Below are positions 16,428-26,984 of a stretch of 64,000 bases of DNA, piece by piece (positions within the stretch are counted from its first letter, which is position 1; every line of letters begins with the position of its first letter). Origin of the DNA: Fonticella tunisiensis (GTDB taxonomy: Bacteria > Bacillota > Clostridia > Clostridiales > Caloramatoraceae); NCBI RefSeq assembly GCF_004364155.1, contig NZ_SOAZ01000004.1, forward strand, positions 62,001-126,000, in the 5' to 3' direction. A model generated the notes under the pieces. That model did not search any database. It worked only from the letters and a program-made list of their open reading frames with translations, and was not told the DNA's origin. A program made the position numbers and the translations under genes.

Positions 16428-18100
16428 AAAAAGCATGGGCGTTAACGAAAATATATATTAATTCTCTCTACGGCATCAGCGGGTTTATAAACAGCTTTAA
16501 GACAAATAAAAAATCGGCCTTTAAGACAATCGCCCTTATTCTGTTAATACTTATCGGGCTATTGGGTACAGCATCTGCCTTTATTATATACAATATACAG
16601 CTTTACGATATTTTAAGACCTATAAACCAGCAGGGGATTATAATAAGCAATTCTTTTATATTTGCAGCCATGTTTACCCTCATATTTGGGATAGTGGGGA
16701 TAATCGCCACATACTTTGTGGATAAGGAAGGAGATATAATTCTTTCCATGCCGTTAAAACCTTGGAATCTTTTATTTGCCAAATTCTTTACAAGCTATTT
16801 GTATGAAGCCGTTCTGTCTTTAATTATAATGGCAACGGGAGTGATTGTATATGGTGTTAAATCAGGGGAAGGGCTTTTATTTTACATAATTTCATTTATA
16901 GTGTCCCTTTTGATACCTGTAATACCCCTCGTTGTCTCCTATATTGTTATAATTCCACTGATGAAGGTTGCAAACTTTTTAAAGAAAAAGGATGTTGTAA
17001 TGATAATATCAGGCTTTATAGGCGCTTTATTTGGGGTTGTGATACAGCTTTCTTTTCAAGACACCATGATGAAAATGAATAAGAATCCGGAGGTCTTAAG
17101 AGAAATATTTACATTCCAAAATGGAATGGTTTCAATTGCATCAAGGATATATCCTCCATCCACCTGGGGAACCTATGCCATAATCGATATATCGTCCACG
17201 CGGGGATTTACAGGACTAATGCTTTTGCTGCTTACTGCAGCAGTGGCAGTTATATTGCTTCATTGTTTTATGTCTGAAATGTATTTAAGGAGCCTTATAG
17301 GAAGCACCGAGGTTAGAAAATCCGAAAGAAAAATGACAGAGAAGGAATTAAAAATGGGACTTAGAAGAAGAAACATATTAACTTCCCTTCTGTTAAGGGA
17401 GATAAGGCTTATGAACAGGGAACCCATCTTCTTTTTAAACGGTCCCTTTGTAATATTCCTTATTCCTGCAATCCTCGGGGCAATGCTTTTTATTCAAAGG
17501 GATGTAATAGCTGCACAGCTTGGTACAATTCTTAGGTACAACACTTCGAGCTATTATTCAACCCTTATAGTTGCTGGTATGGGGGCTTTTTTGGGTTCAA
17601 TGTCAAGCATTGCGTCATCGGCTATTTCAAGGGAAGGGAAGGCATTTATGTATCTAAAGTCAATGCCCATAGAACCCGTCAAGTATATAAATGCAAAGCT
17701 CTTACATGCCGGGATATTTGGCGTTATGGCAGGTTTTATCACCTGTGCAATCGGGTATTTTCTCATGGGTGTTACTATAGGCGGTCTTATGCTCGCCTTT
17801 ATAATTTCACAGCTTCTTATGCTTCCAAGCTTCATATGCGGATTACTTTTAGAGCTTACCTGGCCAAAGCTTATATGGGATAACCCCCAAAAGGCAGTAA
17901 AGCAAAACATTAACGTTGTGATAATAATATTTGGTGGAATGATTTTTCTATATGGAACAGCTGCTGCTGTGTATTTCCTTCTTAAAACACCCATATATGG
18001 ATACCTTGTCCTTACAATTGTTTTGGCGGTTATAAATGTGGTACTTTATGCCTGTTTGATAAGTTACGGAAGGAAAAGATTTTATGAAATAGAAGCTTAA
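16424..18100 (+). CDS. ABC exporter permease, two-module
   Basis: This 558-residue membrane protein has about 12 hydrophobic helices arranged as two similar halves (first about 25-270, second about 325-545), with a charged connector near 300-325 (EVRKSERKMTEKELK). This suits a fused ABC exporter permease that pairs with the ATPase in front. The second half contains GAMLFIQRDVIAAQLG and the loop AISREGKAFMYLKSMP, a cytosolic coupling-type segment also seen in other ABC-2 permeases ('sreG....lkslPv'). The start ATG overlaps the ATPase stop (ATGA). Substrate unknown; terminator follows directly. Confidence 0.8.
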   Translation: MKKAWALTKIYINSLYGISGFINSFKTNKKSAFKTIALILLILIGLLGTASAFIIYNIQLYDILRPINQQGIIISNSFIFAAMFTLIFGIVGIIATYFVDKEGDIILSMPLKPWNLLFAKFFTSYLYEAVLSLIIMATGVIVYGVKSGEGLLFYIISFIVSLLIPVIPLVVSYIVIIPLMKVANFLKKKDVVMIISGFIGALFGVVIQLSFQDTMMKMNKNPEVLREIFTFQNGMVSIASRIYPPSTWGTYAIIDISSTRGFTGLMLLLLTAAVAVILLHCFMSEMYLRSLIGSTEVRKSERKMTEKELKMGLRRRNILTSLLLREIRLMNREPIFFLNGPFVIFLIPAILGAMLFIQRDVIAAQLGTILRYNTSSYYSTLIVAGMGAFLGSMSSIASSAISREGKAFMYLKSMPIEPVKYINAKLLHAGIFGVMAGFITCAIGYFLMGVTIGGLMLAFIISQLLMLPSFICGLLLELTWPKLIWDNPQKAVKQNINVVIIIFGGMIFLYGTAAAVYFLLKTPIYGYLVLTIVLAVINVVLYACLISYGRKRFYEIEA

Positions 18101-18105
18101 CTTTT

Positions 18106-18143
18106 AAAGCAGAGGGGCTTTACGATGTTTCTCTGCTTTATTT
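18106..18143 (+). terminator. Intrinsic terminator of the ABC exporter operon
   Basis: AAAGCAGAG (18106-18114) pairs with CTCTGCTTT (18131-18139), followed by ATTT. Confidence 0.75.
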
Positions 18144-18412
18144 CAGCTAATAACAATTTTCTGCCATTTATGAATTAGCATTCTGCCCTGACGGCCATCC
18201 CGTGCTTTAGGATTTTATGATATTATTCCTTTATGAAGAAATATGCGTTATATTTAAAAAAATATAAATTTGTGCATAATCATAAAATTTATATGATAAT
18301 ATAATATAGTAACAAATGTTTTCATTATAATAAATTACAAAGCTTGGTTAATTTAAGCGGCTAAGCGATATGCTTTAAAGAGCATGAGAACGGTTACTAT
18401 GGGAGGGGTTTT
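18144..18412. other. AT-rich intergenic stretch before the MBL hydrolase
   Basis: No ORF or clear RNA is visible. A small dyad ATGCTTTAAAGAGCAT (18370-18385) lies about 30 nt before the next start codon. Promoter elements cannot be picked out confidently in the very AT-rich sequence. Confidence 0.35.
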
Positions 18413-19054
18413 ATGAAAATTAAATGGTTAGGACACGCTTGTTTCAAAATAACATCGGAAAAGGGAATAAGGTTGCTTACTGATCCCTTTGATGATAACG
18501 TAGGGTATAAACTTCCCTCTGTAGAGGCAGACATAGTGACAGTAAGCCACGGTCATTATGATCATAATTTTACAGACTGTGTCAAGGGAAGCTATGAGGT
18601 TATAAATAAGGTTGGAAACTTTTATGTAAAGGACATATCTATTACAGGGGTTCATACATACCACGACAATGAACGTGGAAGCAAGCGAGGCGACAACATA
18701 GTATATGTTTTTGAGGTCGACGGAATAAGGGTATGCCACCTGGGGGATCTTGGGCATTTGCTTTCTCCTGCTCAAATAGAGATGATTTCAAAGGTTGATG
18801 TGCTTTTGGTTCCTGTTGGAGGGGTATATACAATAAATGGAGAGGAAGCTTCACAGGTTGTAAAACAGCTTAAACCTTCAATTATAATTCCAATGCACTA
18901 CAAAACACCTGCATTAAAATTCAACCTTGAGCCCCTAGACGATTTCCTAAGCAGGATGGAAGGGGTAGAGAAGCAGTCGTCTCAGGTACTTGAGATAAAG
19001 AAGGAAGATATAAATAACAATAAAACAAGGTTATATGTTTTAAAGTATGAATAG
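18413..19054 (+). CDS. Metal-dependent hydrolase, MBL fold (UPF0173/UlaG-like)
   Basis: This 213-residue metallo-beta-lactamase-fold protein has the opening KIKWLGHACFKI, the metal-binding SHGHYDHN motif near residue 45, a further His in CHLGDLGH near 108 and a late IPMHYKTP near 160. These residues would bind a dinuclear metal centre. The family (UPF0173) has no settled substrate. The start ATG 18413 follows GGGAGGGG. Single gene with its own terminator; the neighbours give no clue. Confidence 0.85.
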   Translation: MKIKWLGHACFKITSEKGIRLLTDPFDDNVGYKLPSVEADIVTVSHGHYDHNFTDCVKGSYEVINKVGNFYVKDISITGVHTYHDNERGSKRGDNIVYVFEVDGIRVCHLGDLGHLLSPAQIEMISKVDVLLVPVGGVYTINGEEASQVVKQLKPSIIIPMHYKTPALKFNLEPLDDFLSRMEGVEKQSSQVLEIKKEDINNNKTRLYVLKYE

Positions 19055-19080
19055 GCAGATGCTCTCTGCCTATTTTTATT
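19051..19080 (+). terminator. Intrinsic terminator of the MBL hydrolase gene
   Basis: ATAGGCAGA-TGCTC-TCTGCCTAT followed by TTTTATT; overlaps the stop codon. Confidence 0.88.
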
Positions 19081-19140
19081 TGGAGTTTAAAAAGGGATAT
19101 TTTATGTTCGGCCGTGAAATAGTAAATATAGTAATTCTAT

Positions 19141-19411
19141 TACACTACTTGTTGTGCTGCTCTGAAAAGCCCATAGGAATAAAAGTAGAAAATGTTTACA
19201 GGTAGGCGCTGCGATAAAAAATATATTTCATTCACTGGTACGCTTAGCAAAGAAGTCCTAAGGCTTGGGATTTGAAAAATGTGAATTTCATATATTTTTT
19301 ATCGACCCTTAGATAATGCAAAACGTTTTTCATAATCTTGTGGTGAATTTTGTTTCATACAGAGCTAGTTCAGGGGCTATGTAAATTTATCCAGCACAAC
19401 GAGTTAACTTT
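19141..19411 (+). mobile_element. MITE-like element, near-complete (copy 2)
   Basis: About 271 bp with no ORF. The left end (ACTTGTTGTGCT at 19147) and right end (CAGCACAACGAGTTAACTT at 19392) are inverted. Inside, GGCGCTGCGATAAAAAATAT (19205) faces CATATATTTTTTATCGACC (19289) across a short centre. It also carries a right-side block (AAAACGTTTTTCATAATC, from 19320) shared with copy 8. It lies between the MBL gene and pyrG. Confidence 0.75.
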
Positions 19412-19459
19412 ATGTTGATTTATAATACCTTTTGAAGTAAAATAAAAAAGTTAGTTTAG

Positions 19460-21082
<1,623 letters not shown>

Positions 21083-21088
21083 ATCAAA

Positions 21089-21116
21089 AATATCCCGGTT
21101 TTACCGGGATATTTTT
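21089..21116 (+). terminator. Intrinsic terminator of pyrG
   Basis: AATATCCCGG-TTTTA-CCGGGATATTTTT; a perfect 9-bp stem with a T run. Confidence 0.9.
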
Positions 21117-21127
21117 CATGGAAAAAT

Positions 21128-21144
21128 CATGAAACGTTTCCATG
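21128..21144. promoter_or_regulatory. Possible LacI-family-type operator before nrdD
   Basis: The perfect palindrome GAAACGTTTC (21131-21140) has a central CG like LacI/CcpA-family operators and lies inside a wider repeat (ATGGAAA at 21119, TTTCCAT at 21137). It is one base short of the Bacillus cre consensus, so I call it only as a candidate. Confidence 0.35.
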
Positions 21145-21300
21145 TCAACGGAGAAGTTGGTATAAAAAACTTTAAAAAAAAGAGCAATTTCACATTAATT
21201 GAATGTATCATACCTACAAAACTAAATTTGTAATTGCCAGGATTTTTATTTGGGGTATAATAAATATCGTACAAGATATAGTATGTTTGGGGGTAAAATT

Positions 21301-23409
21301 ATGCTACATGTTGTGAAAAGGGACGGCAGAAAGAGCGATTTCAACTACATGAAAATAACTGATGCTATAAAGGCTGCAGCTTCGGAGATTGCCTTTAATT
21401 TAAAGGAGAGTGAAGCTGTAGCGTTAACTCAAAAGGTAATTAAAAGAATTGAAGAACTTGAAAAGGATGCTGTATCAGTTGAAGAGATTCAAAATATAGT
21501 AGAAGAAACCTTATTAAACAATGGTTATAAAGAAATTGGAACTGCCTATTCAAACTATAGAAGAGAAAGAACAAAGGTCAGAGAAATTAAATCAGATCTC
21601 ATGAAGGCTATAAAGCAAATTGGAGTGGAAACTGACAGGGACAATGCTAATGTTGGAAATAACTTTAGCTCCAAGCTTCTTAGAATTGCCAGCGAATCAA
21701 ACAAATGGTATAATCTTGCGTCAATGCCAAAGCATCTGGCTAAAGCCCACGAAAACGGAGACGTATATTATCACGACCTTGACAGTTATAATTTAACTAT
21801 AAACTGTTTACATATACCGACAAGGGAGATACTGGAAAGAGGTTTTAATACCGGGTATGGTATGATAAACAGGCCTAAAAGGATCGAATCCGCTGCAGAG
21901 CTATCCTGTATATTGCTGCAGTCCAGCCAGAACGATATGTTTGGTGGACAGTCTCATCCTGACTTTGACAATGATATGGCTGTCTTTGTTGAGCCTACAA
22001 GGGATGAGATTAGAAGGGAGCTTGAAGATATTGGCGTTCCAGAGGATAAAATCGATGAGCTGGTTGAAAAAAAGCTCAGAAAAAAAATATCTCAGGCTAT
22101 GCAGGGAATAGTTTATAACTTAAACACTATGCACAGCAGAGCAGGTTCTCAGGTACCCTTTTCATCAATAAATATTGGGATACCAAAATCAAAGGATGCA
22201 GCACTTATATGTGAGATATTTCTGTTAGAATACGAAAAGGGGCTGGGCAAGGGAGAGCAGCCAATCTTTCCAAACATAATCTTCAGAGTAAAGGAAGGTG
22301 TAAACAGGGAAAAGGGAGATCCGTATCACTATCTTTATAAGCTTGCCTGCAGAGTTGCTGCAAAGAGAATGAACCCAACCTTTATGAATCTGGATGCAGA
22401 TTTTAATAAGGCCTACTATGATAGAGGTGTGATGCCGGCTACAATGGGGTGTAGAACATATGTCTGTTCAAATATAAATGGAGAGCCGGGAACAAAGGGA
22501 AGAGGAAACATAGCACCTGCAACCATCAACCTTCCAAGGCTTGGAATACTCGCTAAGGGCGATATAGATAAATTCTTTAAATTGCTGGACAGCAGACTGG
22601 AGCTTGCCAGGGAGGCGCTGATGCACAGGTATAGCGTTTTGAAAAATTTAAGGGTTAAGGACCTTCCCTTCGTAGCCGGTCAGGGGCTAATGAAGGGTTC
22701 GGAAAATCTTTCACCCGATGATTCAATAGAGCCGATACTTAAGCAGGGAACCTGGTCCATTGGTTTCATTGGCCTTGCAGAAACCCTTACAGCCCTTGTT
22801 GGAAAGCATCACGGAGAAGATGAATATGCCAGGGAACTTGGAATAAAAATAGTATCCCACATAAGGGCATATACAGACAGAAAAACAGAGGAAGATAAAT
22901 TGAACTGGAGTACATATGCAACACCTGCAGAGGGCCTGAGCGGAAGGTTTATAGTTCAGGATAAAAGGATATTTGGAATAATACCCGGCGTTACAGATAA
23001 GGACTATTATACGAACAGCTATCATATACCCGTTGGGTATCCAATTTCAATAAAGGATAAAATAGATATAGAAGCCCCCTACCATAAGCTCTGTAATGCG
23101 GGACATATAAGCTACCTTGAGCTTGATGATTATCCAACAGGGGATACAATAATGAATATATTAGATTATGCCTATAAACATACCAATATAAGCTATATAG
23201 GGATCAACTTCCATATAAGATACTGCAGAAAGTGTGGAACGTACCTTCACGGCGGCGAGAAAAGATGTACAAAGTGTGGAAGTTATGATATTCAAGGAGT
23301 GTCAAGGGTTACGGGATATTTAGGTCTTGATGAAAGGTTTGGAGCCGGAAAATCTGCAGAGAGAAAGGACAGAAGGTCCCATTTAACTAATAAGAGAGTG
23401 TATGTTTAG
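21301..23409 (+). CDS. nrdD: Anaerobic ribonucleoside-triphosphate reductase (class III)
   Basis: NrdD reduces NTPs to dNTPs with a glycyl radical, an oxygen-sensitive reaction. The 702 residues contain an N-terminal ATP-cone (LHVVKRDGRKSDFNYMKI, about 1-90), a central domain with NCLHIPTREILERGFNTG near 175-190 (quoted in part), a C-terminal zinc site CRKCG...CTKCG near residues 642-660, and the glycyl-radical loop SRVTGYLG near 670. Start ATG 21301 (TTTGGGGGT upstream) gives the standard ATP-cone opening; the longer frame from 21250 has no ribosome site. The activase gene nrdG follows 25 nt later. Confidence 0.96.
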   Translation: MLHVVKRDGRKSDFNYMKITDAIKAAASEIAFNLKESEAVALTQKVIKRIEELEKDAVSVEEIQNIVEETLLNNGYKEIGTAYSNYRRERTKVREIKSDLMKAIKQIGVETDRDNANVGNNFSSKLLRIASESNKWYNLASMPKHLAKAHENGDVYYHDLDSYNLTINCLHIPTREILERGFNTGYGMINRPKRIESAAELSCILLQSSQNDMFGGQSHPDFDNDMAVFVEPTRDEIRRELEDIGVPEDKIDELVEKKLRKKISQAMQGIVYNLNTMHSRAGSQVPFSSINIGIPKSKDAALICEIFLLEYEKGLGKGEQPIFPNIIFRVKEGVNREKGDPYHYLYKLACRVAAKRMNPTFMNLDADFNKAYYDRGVMPATMGCRTYVCSNINGEPGTKGRGNIAPATINLPRLGILAKGDIDKFFKLLDSRLELAREALMHRYSVLKNLRVKDLPFVAGQGLMKGSENLSPDDSIEPILKQGTWSIGFIGLAETLTALVGKHHGEDEYARELGIKIVSHIRAYTDRKTEEDKLNWSTYATPAEGLSGRFIVQDKRIFGIIPGVTDKDYYTNSYHIPVGYPISIKDKIDIEAPYHKLCNAGHISYLELDDYPTGDTIMNILDYAYKHTNISYIGINFHIRYCRKCGTYLHGGEKRCTKCGSYDIQGVSRVTGYLGLDERFGAGKSAERKDRRSHLTNKRVYV

Positions 23410-23434
23410 ATAGACTTTTATTATAGAGGTGTGT

Positions 23435-23965
23435 ATGGTGAATAATTCCAGTAAAAGATATGTGAGACTGTCCGGAATAGTCTATGAAAGCCTTGTAAAT
23501 GGTCCTGGAATAAGAAGGGTTCTTTTCTCCCAGGGATGCAGGCACAACTGTCCTGGCTGTTTTAATCCGGATACCCATTCCTTTGATGGAGGAGTAGAAT
23601 ATGAACTTGATAGTCTTGTGGAGGACATTATGAAAAATCCCCTCCTTAAAGGTGTTACCTTCAGCGGGGGAGACCCCTTTGAGCAGGCTGATAAGTTTGC
23701 GTATATAGCTGAGAAGGTGAGGAAAGCGGGCTTAAATGTCTGGACGTATACGGGATATACCTATGAATATATACTTGAAAATGCAAATTCCAGAGCAGGC
23801 TGGAGTGAACTTTTAAATGCCACTGATGTTTTGGTGGACGGCAGGTTTGAAAAGAAGCTTCATCGAGAGGGATTAAGGTTTAGGGGTTCATCCAATCAGA
23901 GAATAATAGACGTAAAAGAAAGCCTTAAATGTGGAAAAGTTGTAACGTTAAACTTTGATATATAG
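23435..23965 (+). CDS. nrdG: Anaerobic ribonucleotide reductase activating protein
   Basis: This radical SAM enzyme generates the glycyl radical on NrdD. The 176-residue protein carries the cluster motif CRHNCPGC (CX3CX2C) near residue 31, followed by FSGGDPFEQ (SAM-binding GGE-like motif, near 73) and the WTYTGY segment near 103. I chose ATG 23435, 5-10 nt after AGAGGTG; the reading from GTG 23429 starts inside that site. Cotranscribed with nrdD and followed by an unusually long perfect terminator stem. Confidence 0.95.
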   Translation: MVNNSSKRYVRLSGIVYESLVNGPGIRRVLFSQGCRHNCPGCFNPDTHSFDGGVEYELDSLVEDIMKNPLLKGVTFSGGDPFEQADKFAYIAEKVRKAGLNVWTYTGYTYEYILENANSRAGWSELLNATDVLVDGRFEKKLHREGLRFRGSSNQRIIDVKESLKCGKVVTLNFDI

Positions 23966-24005
23966 AAATAGAGGTAAGGGCTATGCCCTTACCTCTATTT
24001 CTATA
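23961..24005. terminator. Long perfect hairpin terminator after nrdG
   Basis: Two perfect 21-nt arms (23961-23981 and 23985-24005) around a TAT loop. The GC-rich middle is GAGGTAAGGGC/GCCCTTACCTC and the outer ends are AT-rich, so it could end transcription from either side. It includes the nrdG stop codon. Confidence 0.85.
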
Positions 24006-24018
24006 TACAAATTTTAAA

Positions 24019-24073
24019 TCTTAAGCCCTAGAACTTCCTTGCTAAGCGTACTGGTGAATGAAATATATAAAAA
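24019..24073 (-). repeat. MITE-like repeat fragment (copy 12)
   Basis: CCCTAGAACTTCCTTGCTAAGCG and TACTGGTGAATGAAATATAT (quoted in parts) match the right inner half of the family; the outer ends are missing. Confidence 0.7.
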
Positions 24074-24153
24074 TAAATTGAATTTTAATTTTTAAAAATA
24101 TGAAGGAAAATAAAATTAAATGGAGAATAATTATCATACGGAGGTGAAAAAAA

Positions 24154-24540
24154 TTGATAGTGGACGCTTCCAAAAAGATCGCTGTAAAATGCAGCGAATG
24201 TGGAAAGTATAATATAATTAGTACGAATTTTTTTGAAATGAAAATTCCAACAAATTACAGATGCACATGCGGCCACAAGATGTTCAAATCCCATATAAAC
24301 AGAGAAGAGGTTTTAATTGACATAGATTGTATAGCATGTGAAAGGGTTCACAGCTACAGGTTTAAGCTTAGGGATATAATCGAAAAGCCAATAACCATAA
24401 TAGGCTGTCCGTCAACGGGCATGGAGATAGCCTTCCTTGGAAAGGATAGATATGTCGACGACGTAGTTCAGCGTTACATGGATGATATGTTCGAGCTTCT
24501 AAAAGCTCTGGGGATAATAGGAGAAAGAGCAGCTAAATAA
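24154..24540 (+). CDS. Conserved hypothetical protein with paired cysteines
   Basis: I do not recognise this 128-residue protein. It has cysteine pairs suited to zinc: CSECG (residues 10-14), CTCGHK (near 39), CIACERVH (near 60), plus a single CPSTG near 90, in a mixed alpha/beta context with an acidic, helical C-terminus ([19 protein letters not shown]). This looks like a tandem zinc-ribbon, as in small nucleic-acid or protein-binding factors. The start TTG 24154 follows GGAGGTG; GTG 24160 is a possible alternative. It ends 26 nt before fsa and may share its transcript. Confidence 0.6.
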   Translation: MIVDASKKIAVKCSECGKYNIISTNFFEMKIPTNYRCTCGHKMFKSHINREEVLIDIDCIACERVHSYRFKLRDIIEKPITIIGCPSTGMEIAFLGKDRYVDDVVQRYMDDMFELLKALGIIGERAAK

Positions 24541-24566
24541 ATTTTATTATAAATAGGAGGGGTAAA

Positions 24567-25214
24567 ATGAAGATATTTATTGACACCGCCAATGTAAATG
24601 AAATAAGGGAGGCTGAGAGTTGGGGTATACTCAGCGGGGTTACAACAAATCCATCTCTTATAGCAAAGGAAGGGAGGGACTTCATCGAGGTTGTAAAGGA
24701 AATTGCCTCCATAGTAGATGGTCCCATAAGCGCAGAAGTTATAAGCCTTGACCATGAAGGAATGGTAAAGGAGGCAAGGGAGCTTGCTAAAATCCATCCA
24801 AACATAGTCATAAAGATACCAATGACGATTGAAGGGCTTAAAGCTGTAAAGATTCTTTCAAAGGAAGGAATTAAAACAAACGTTACGCTTATATTCTCAT
24901 CCGCACAGGCACTTCTTGCGGCAAAGGCAGGAGCTACATATGTAAGCCCATTCGTAGGAAGGCTTGATGATGTAGGAACCGATGGAATGAACCTCATTGA
25001 GGAGATCGTAGCTATATTTAACAATTATGCAATAGACACTGAGATAATAGCAGCAAGCATCAGGCATCCAATTCATGCTGTTAACGCAGCACTTGCAGGC
25101 GCACACATAGCTACAATTCCATTCAAGGTTTTAAAGCAGATGACAAAACATCCTCAAACAGATCTTGGAATTGAAAAGTTCCTTGAGGATTGGAAGACAG
25201 TACCAAAGAAATAA
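24567..25214 (+). CDS. fsa: Fructose-6-phosphate aldolase / transaldolase-like protein
   Basis: This 215-residue protein of the small TalC/FSA group has the opening [27 protein letters not shown] near residue 27, the Schiff-base lysine strand IVIKIPMT near 80 and [14 protein letters not shown] near 107. Family members are either fructose-6-P aldolases or genuine transaldolases of the pentose phosphate pathway; sequence alone does not settle which. The start ATG 24567 follows AGGAGGGG. Its neighbourhood (pyrG, glpX, rho) matches the Bacillus ywjH position. Confidence 0.93.
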   Translation: MKIFIDTANVNEIREAESWGILSGVTTNPSLIAKEGRDFIEVVKEIASIVDGPISAEVISLDHEGMVKEARELAKIHPNIVIKIPMTIEGLKAVKILSKEGIKTNVTLIFSSAQALLAAKAGATYVSPFVGRLDDVGTDGMNLIEEIVAIFNNYAIDTEIIAASIRHPIHAVNAALAGAHIATIPFKVLKQMTKHPQTDLGIEKFLEDWKTVPKK

Positions 25215-25244
25215 AGCAGGTAAAATTATATTTGAAATGGCGCG

Positions 25245-25279
25245 AAAGAAAGCTGGTATTTAACTGGCTTTCTTTTTTA
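25245..25279 (+). terminator. Intrinsic terminator of fsa
   Basis: AAAGAAAGC (25245-25253) pairs with GCTTTCTTT (25267-25275) and is followed by further T residues. Confidence 0.75.
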
Positions 25280-25286
25280 TATCCTT

Positions 25287-25446
25287 TTTAACGAAAGTTC
25301 TTGATTTTTCAAATCCCGAGCCATAGAACTTCTTTGCGAAGCGTACTGGTGAATGAAATATATTTTTTATCGCAGCGCCTATCTGTATATATTTTCTACT
25401 TTTATTCCAATGGGCTTTTCAGAGTAGCACAATAAGTTAGTTTAAT
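25287..25446 (-). mobile_element. MITE-like element, truncated on one side (copy 3)
   Basis: It begins inside the long-form centre (TTTAACGAAAGTTCTTGAT) and continues through GGTGAATGAAATATATTTTT, the GCAGCGCC segment and the outer end AGTAGCACAATAAGTTAG (25424). The other terminal repeat is missing, so the copy is truncated next to the fsa terminator. Confidence 0.75.
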
Positions 25447-25566
25447 AATGAAATTTGTATAATTTATATATATGTCATTTAATTTATTGACATATATATG
25501 TGATATCTATATAATAAACATATCTTTTAAAATATATAGTATAGCATATATATAGGAGGACGGTTT

Positions 25567-26532
25567 ATGGATAGAGATTTAGCGCTCGGCCTTGTTAGAG
25601 TTACGGAGGCAGCTGCACTTAACGCAGCTAAATATATGGGACGAGGGGACAAAAACGCTGCTGACCAGGCTGCAGTTGACGGCATGAGAAGGATGTTTGA
25701 CTTTGTTGACATAAAGGGTACAGTTGTAATAGGAGAAGGAGAGCTTGATGAGGCTCCAATGCTGTATATAGGTGAAAAGGTAGGAACATGGAGCGAAGGC
25801 TCACCTGAGGTTGATATTGCCGTAGACCCGCTTGATGGGACAAGCTTTATAGCAAAGGGGATGCCCAATGCCCTTGCGGTTGTTGCAGTGGCAAAAAGTG
25901 GTTGCCTTCTCCATGCTCCTGACATGTATATGGAAAAGATTGCAGTGGGCCCCGGAGCAAGGGGATGTATAGACCTTGATGCTCCCTTTAGTGAAAACAT
26001 AAAAAGGGTTGCGGAGGCCCTTAATAAAAGCGTGAGCAACATAACAGTTGTTATTCAGGACAGGCCAAGGCATGCAGGACTTATAGAGGAGGCTAGAAAT
26101 GTTGGGGCAAGAATAAAGCTTATAACCGATGGGGATATTGAGGCAGCCCTTGCAACAGGCTTTGAGGATACAGGTGTAGATATATTTGCAGGAATTGGAG
26201 GAGCACCTGAGGGGGTAATCGCTGCAGCAGCTTTAAAATGCCTTGGGGGAGATTTTCAGGGGAGGCTTTATCCCATGAATGAGGCAGAGGCAGAAAGATG
26301 CAGGAAAATGGGAATAGTTGATCTTAAAAAGGCCATGACCATAGACGAAATAGTAAAGGGCGATGATGTATATTTTGCTGCAACAGGAGTATCCGATGGA
26401 GAACTTTTAAAAGGAGTTGTGTACTATCAGAATGCAAGGGCCAAAACCCAATCGGTTGTAATGAGAGCGAAGACGGGAACAGTCAGATTTGTAAATGCAG
26501 TGCACAATTTAGAGAAGTCAGGTAGAAGATAA
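25567..26532 (+). CDS. glpX: Fructose-1,6-bisphosphatase class II
   Basis: GlpX dephosphorylates fructose-1,6-bisphosphate in gluconeogenesis. The 321-residue protein has the metal and substrate residues of the Li+-sensitive phosphatase fold: VVIGEGELDEAPMLYIGE near residue 57, DIAVDPLDGTSFIAKG near 82 (the DPxDGT metal motif), GIGGAPEGVIAAAALK near 209, and DVYFAATGVSDG near 275. The start ATG 25567 follows AGGAGGACG. Monocistronic with its own terminator, between a MITE copy and rho. Confidence 0.95.
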   Translation: MDRDLALGLVRVTEAAALNAAKYMGRGDKNAADQAAVDGMRRMFDFVDIKGTVVIGEGELDEAPMLYIGEKVGTWSEGSPEVDIAVDPLDGTSFIAKGMPNALAVVAVAKSGCLLHAPDMYMEKIAVGPGARGCIDLDAPFSENIKRVAEALNKSVSNITVVIQDRPRHAGLIEEARNVGARIKLITDGDIEAALATGFEDTGVDIFAGIGGAPEGVIAAAALKCLGGDFQGRLYPMNEAEAERCRKMGIVDLKKAMTIDEIVKGDDVYFAATGVSDGELLKGVVYYQNARAKTQSVVMRAKTGTVRFVNAVHNLEKSGRR

Positions 26533-26566
26533 ACGGGAAGAATTTGTTACTTCCCGTTTTTTTTCT
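26531..26566 (+). terminator. Intrinsic terminator of glpX
   Basis: AAACGGGAAG and CTTCCCGTTT pair and are followed by TTTTTT. Confidence 0.9.
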
Positions 26567-26984
26567 ATTGTTTATAAGTATATGCTTTACATTTTAAACC
26601 TTTAGATATAAAATAATTTAAGGATTGGTAGTTTTTATCTTTAACATCTTTATTTCAAGGATTTCCGCATTGGCCTTCCTTTAAGTTCCCAATGGTGATT
26701 GTTTTAAATGGGTGTTAATTAAAAACTTTTAAAAGGTATCATATCGATTTCACTGCGGGATTATAATTTCCAGGTGGAGTTAAACTATTAACAAAATATA
26801 ATTCGATACTTATTTTAACTTGATTTATCCTTCTGTTTTTAATATTTCATGAGATAAAAAACACATGAAATCGTTTTAAAATATCCCTTTATAATGCTTG
26901 ATTTACAAAGTTATAGAAGATAAATGTTACCATGTCAGGTATATTTCATGTACCCGCATTTGCTATCATATCAGGAGGTGTAAT
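26567..26984. other. Long AT-rich leader region upstream of rho
   Basis: 418 bp without a convincing gene. A weak inverted pair (ATTTCATG near 26845, CATGAAAT near 26863, around GATAAAAAACA) resembles a worn core of the MITE-like family. An in-frame extension of rho back to 26898 lacks a ribosome site and is not accepted. rho leaders are often long because Rho autoregulates; nothing in the sequence proves that here. Confidence 0.35.

Noticed and set aside
21128-21144. Catabolite-responsive element (cre) before nrdD
   Set aside because: One base short of the Bacillus consensus spacing; kept only as a generic LacI-type candidate.
26898-26984. N-terminal extension of Rho
   Set aside because: Cysteine- and tyrosine-rich, no ribosome site, and the conserved Rho_N domain begins right after ATG 26985.
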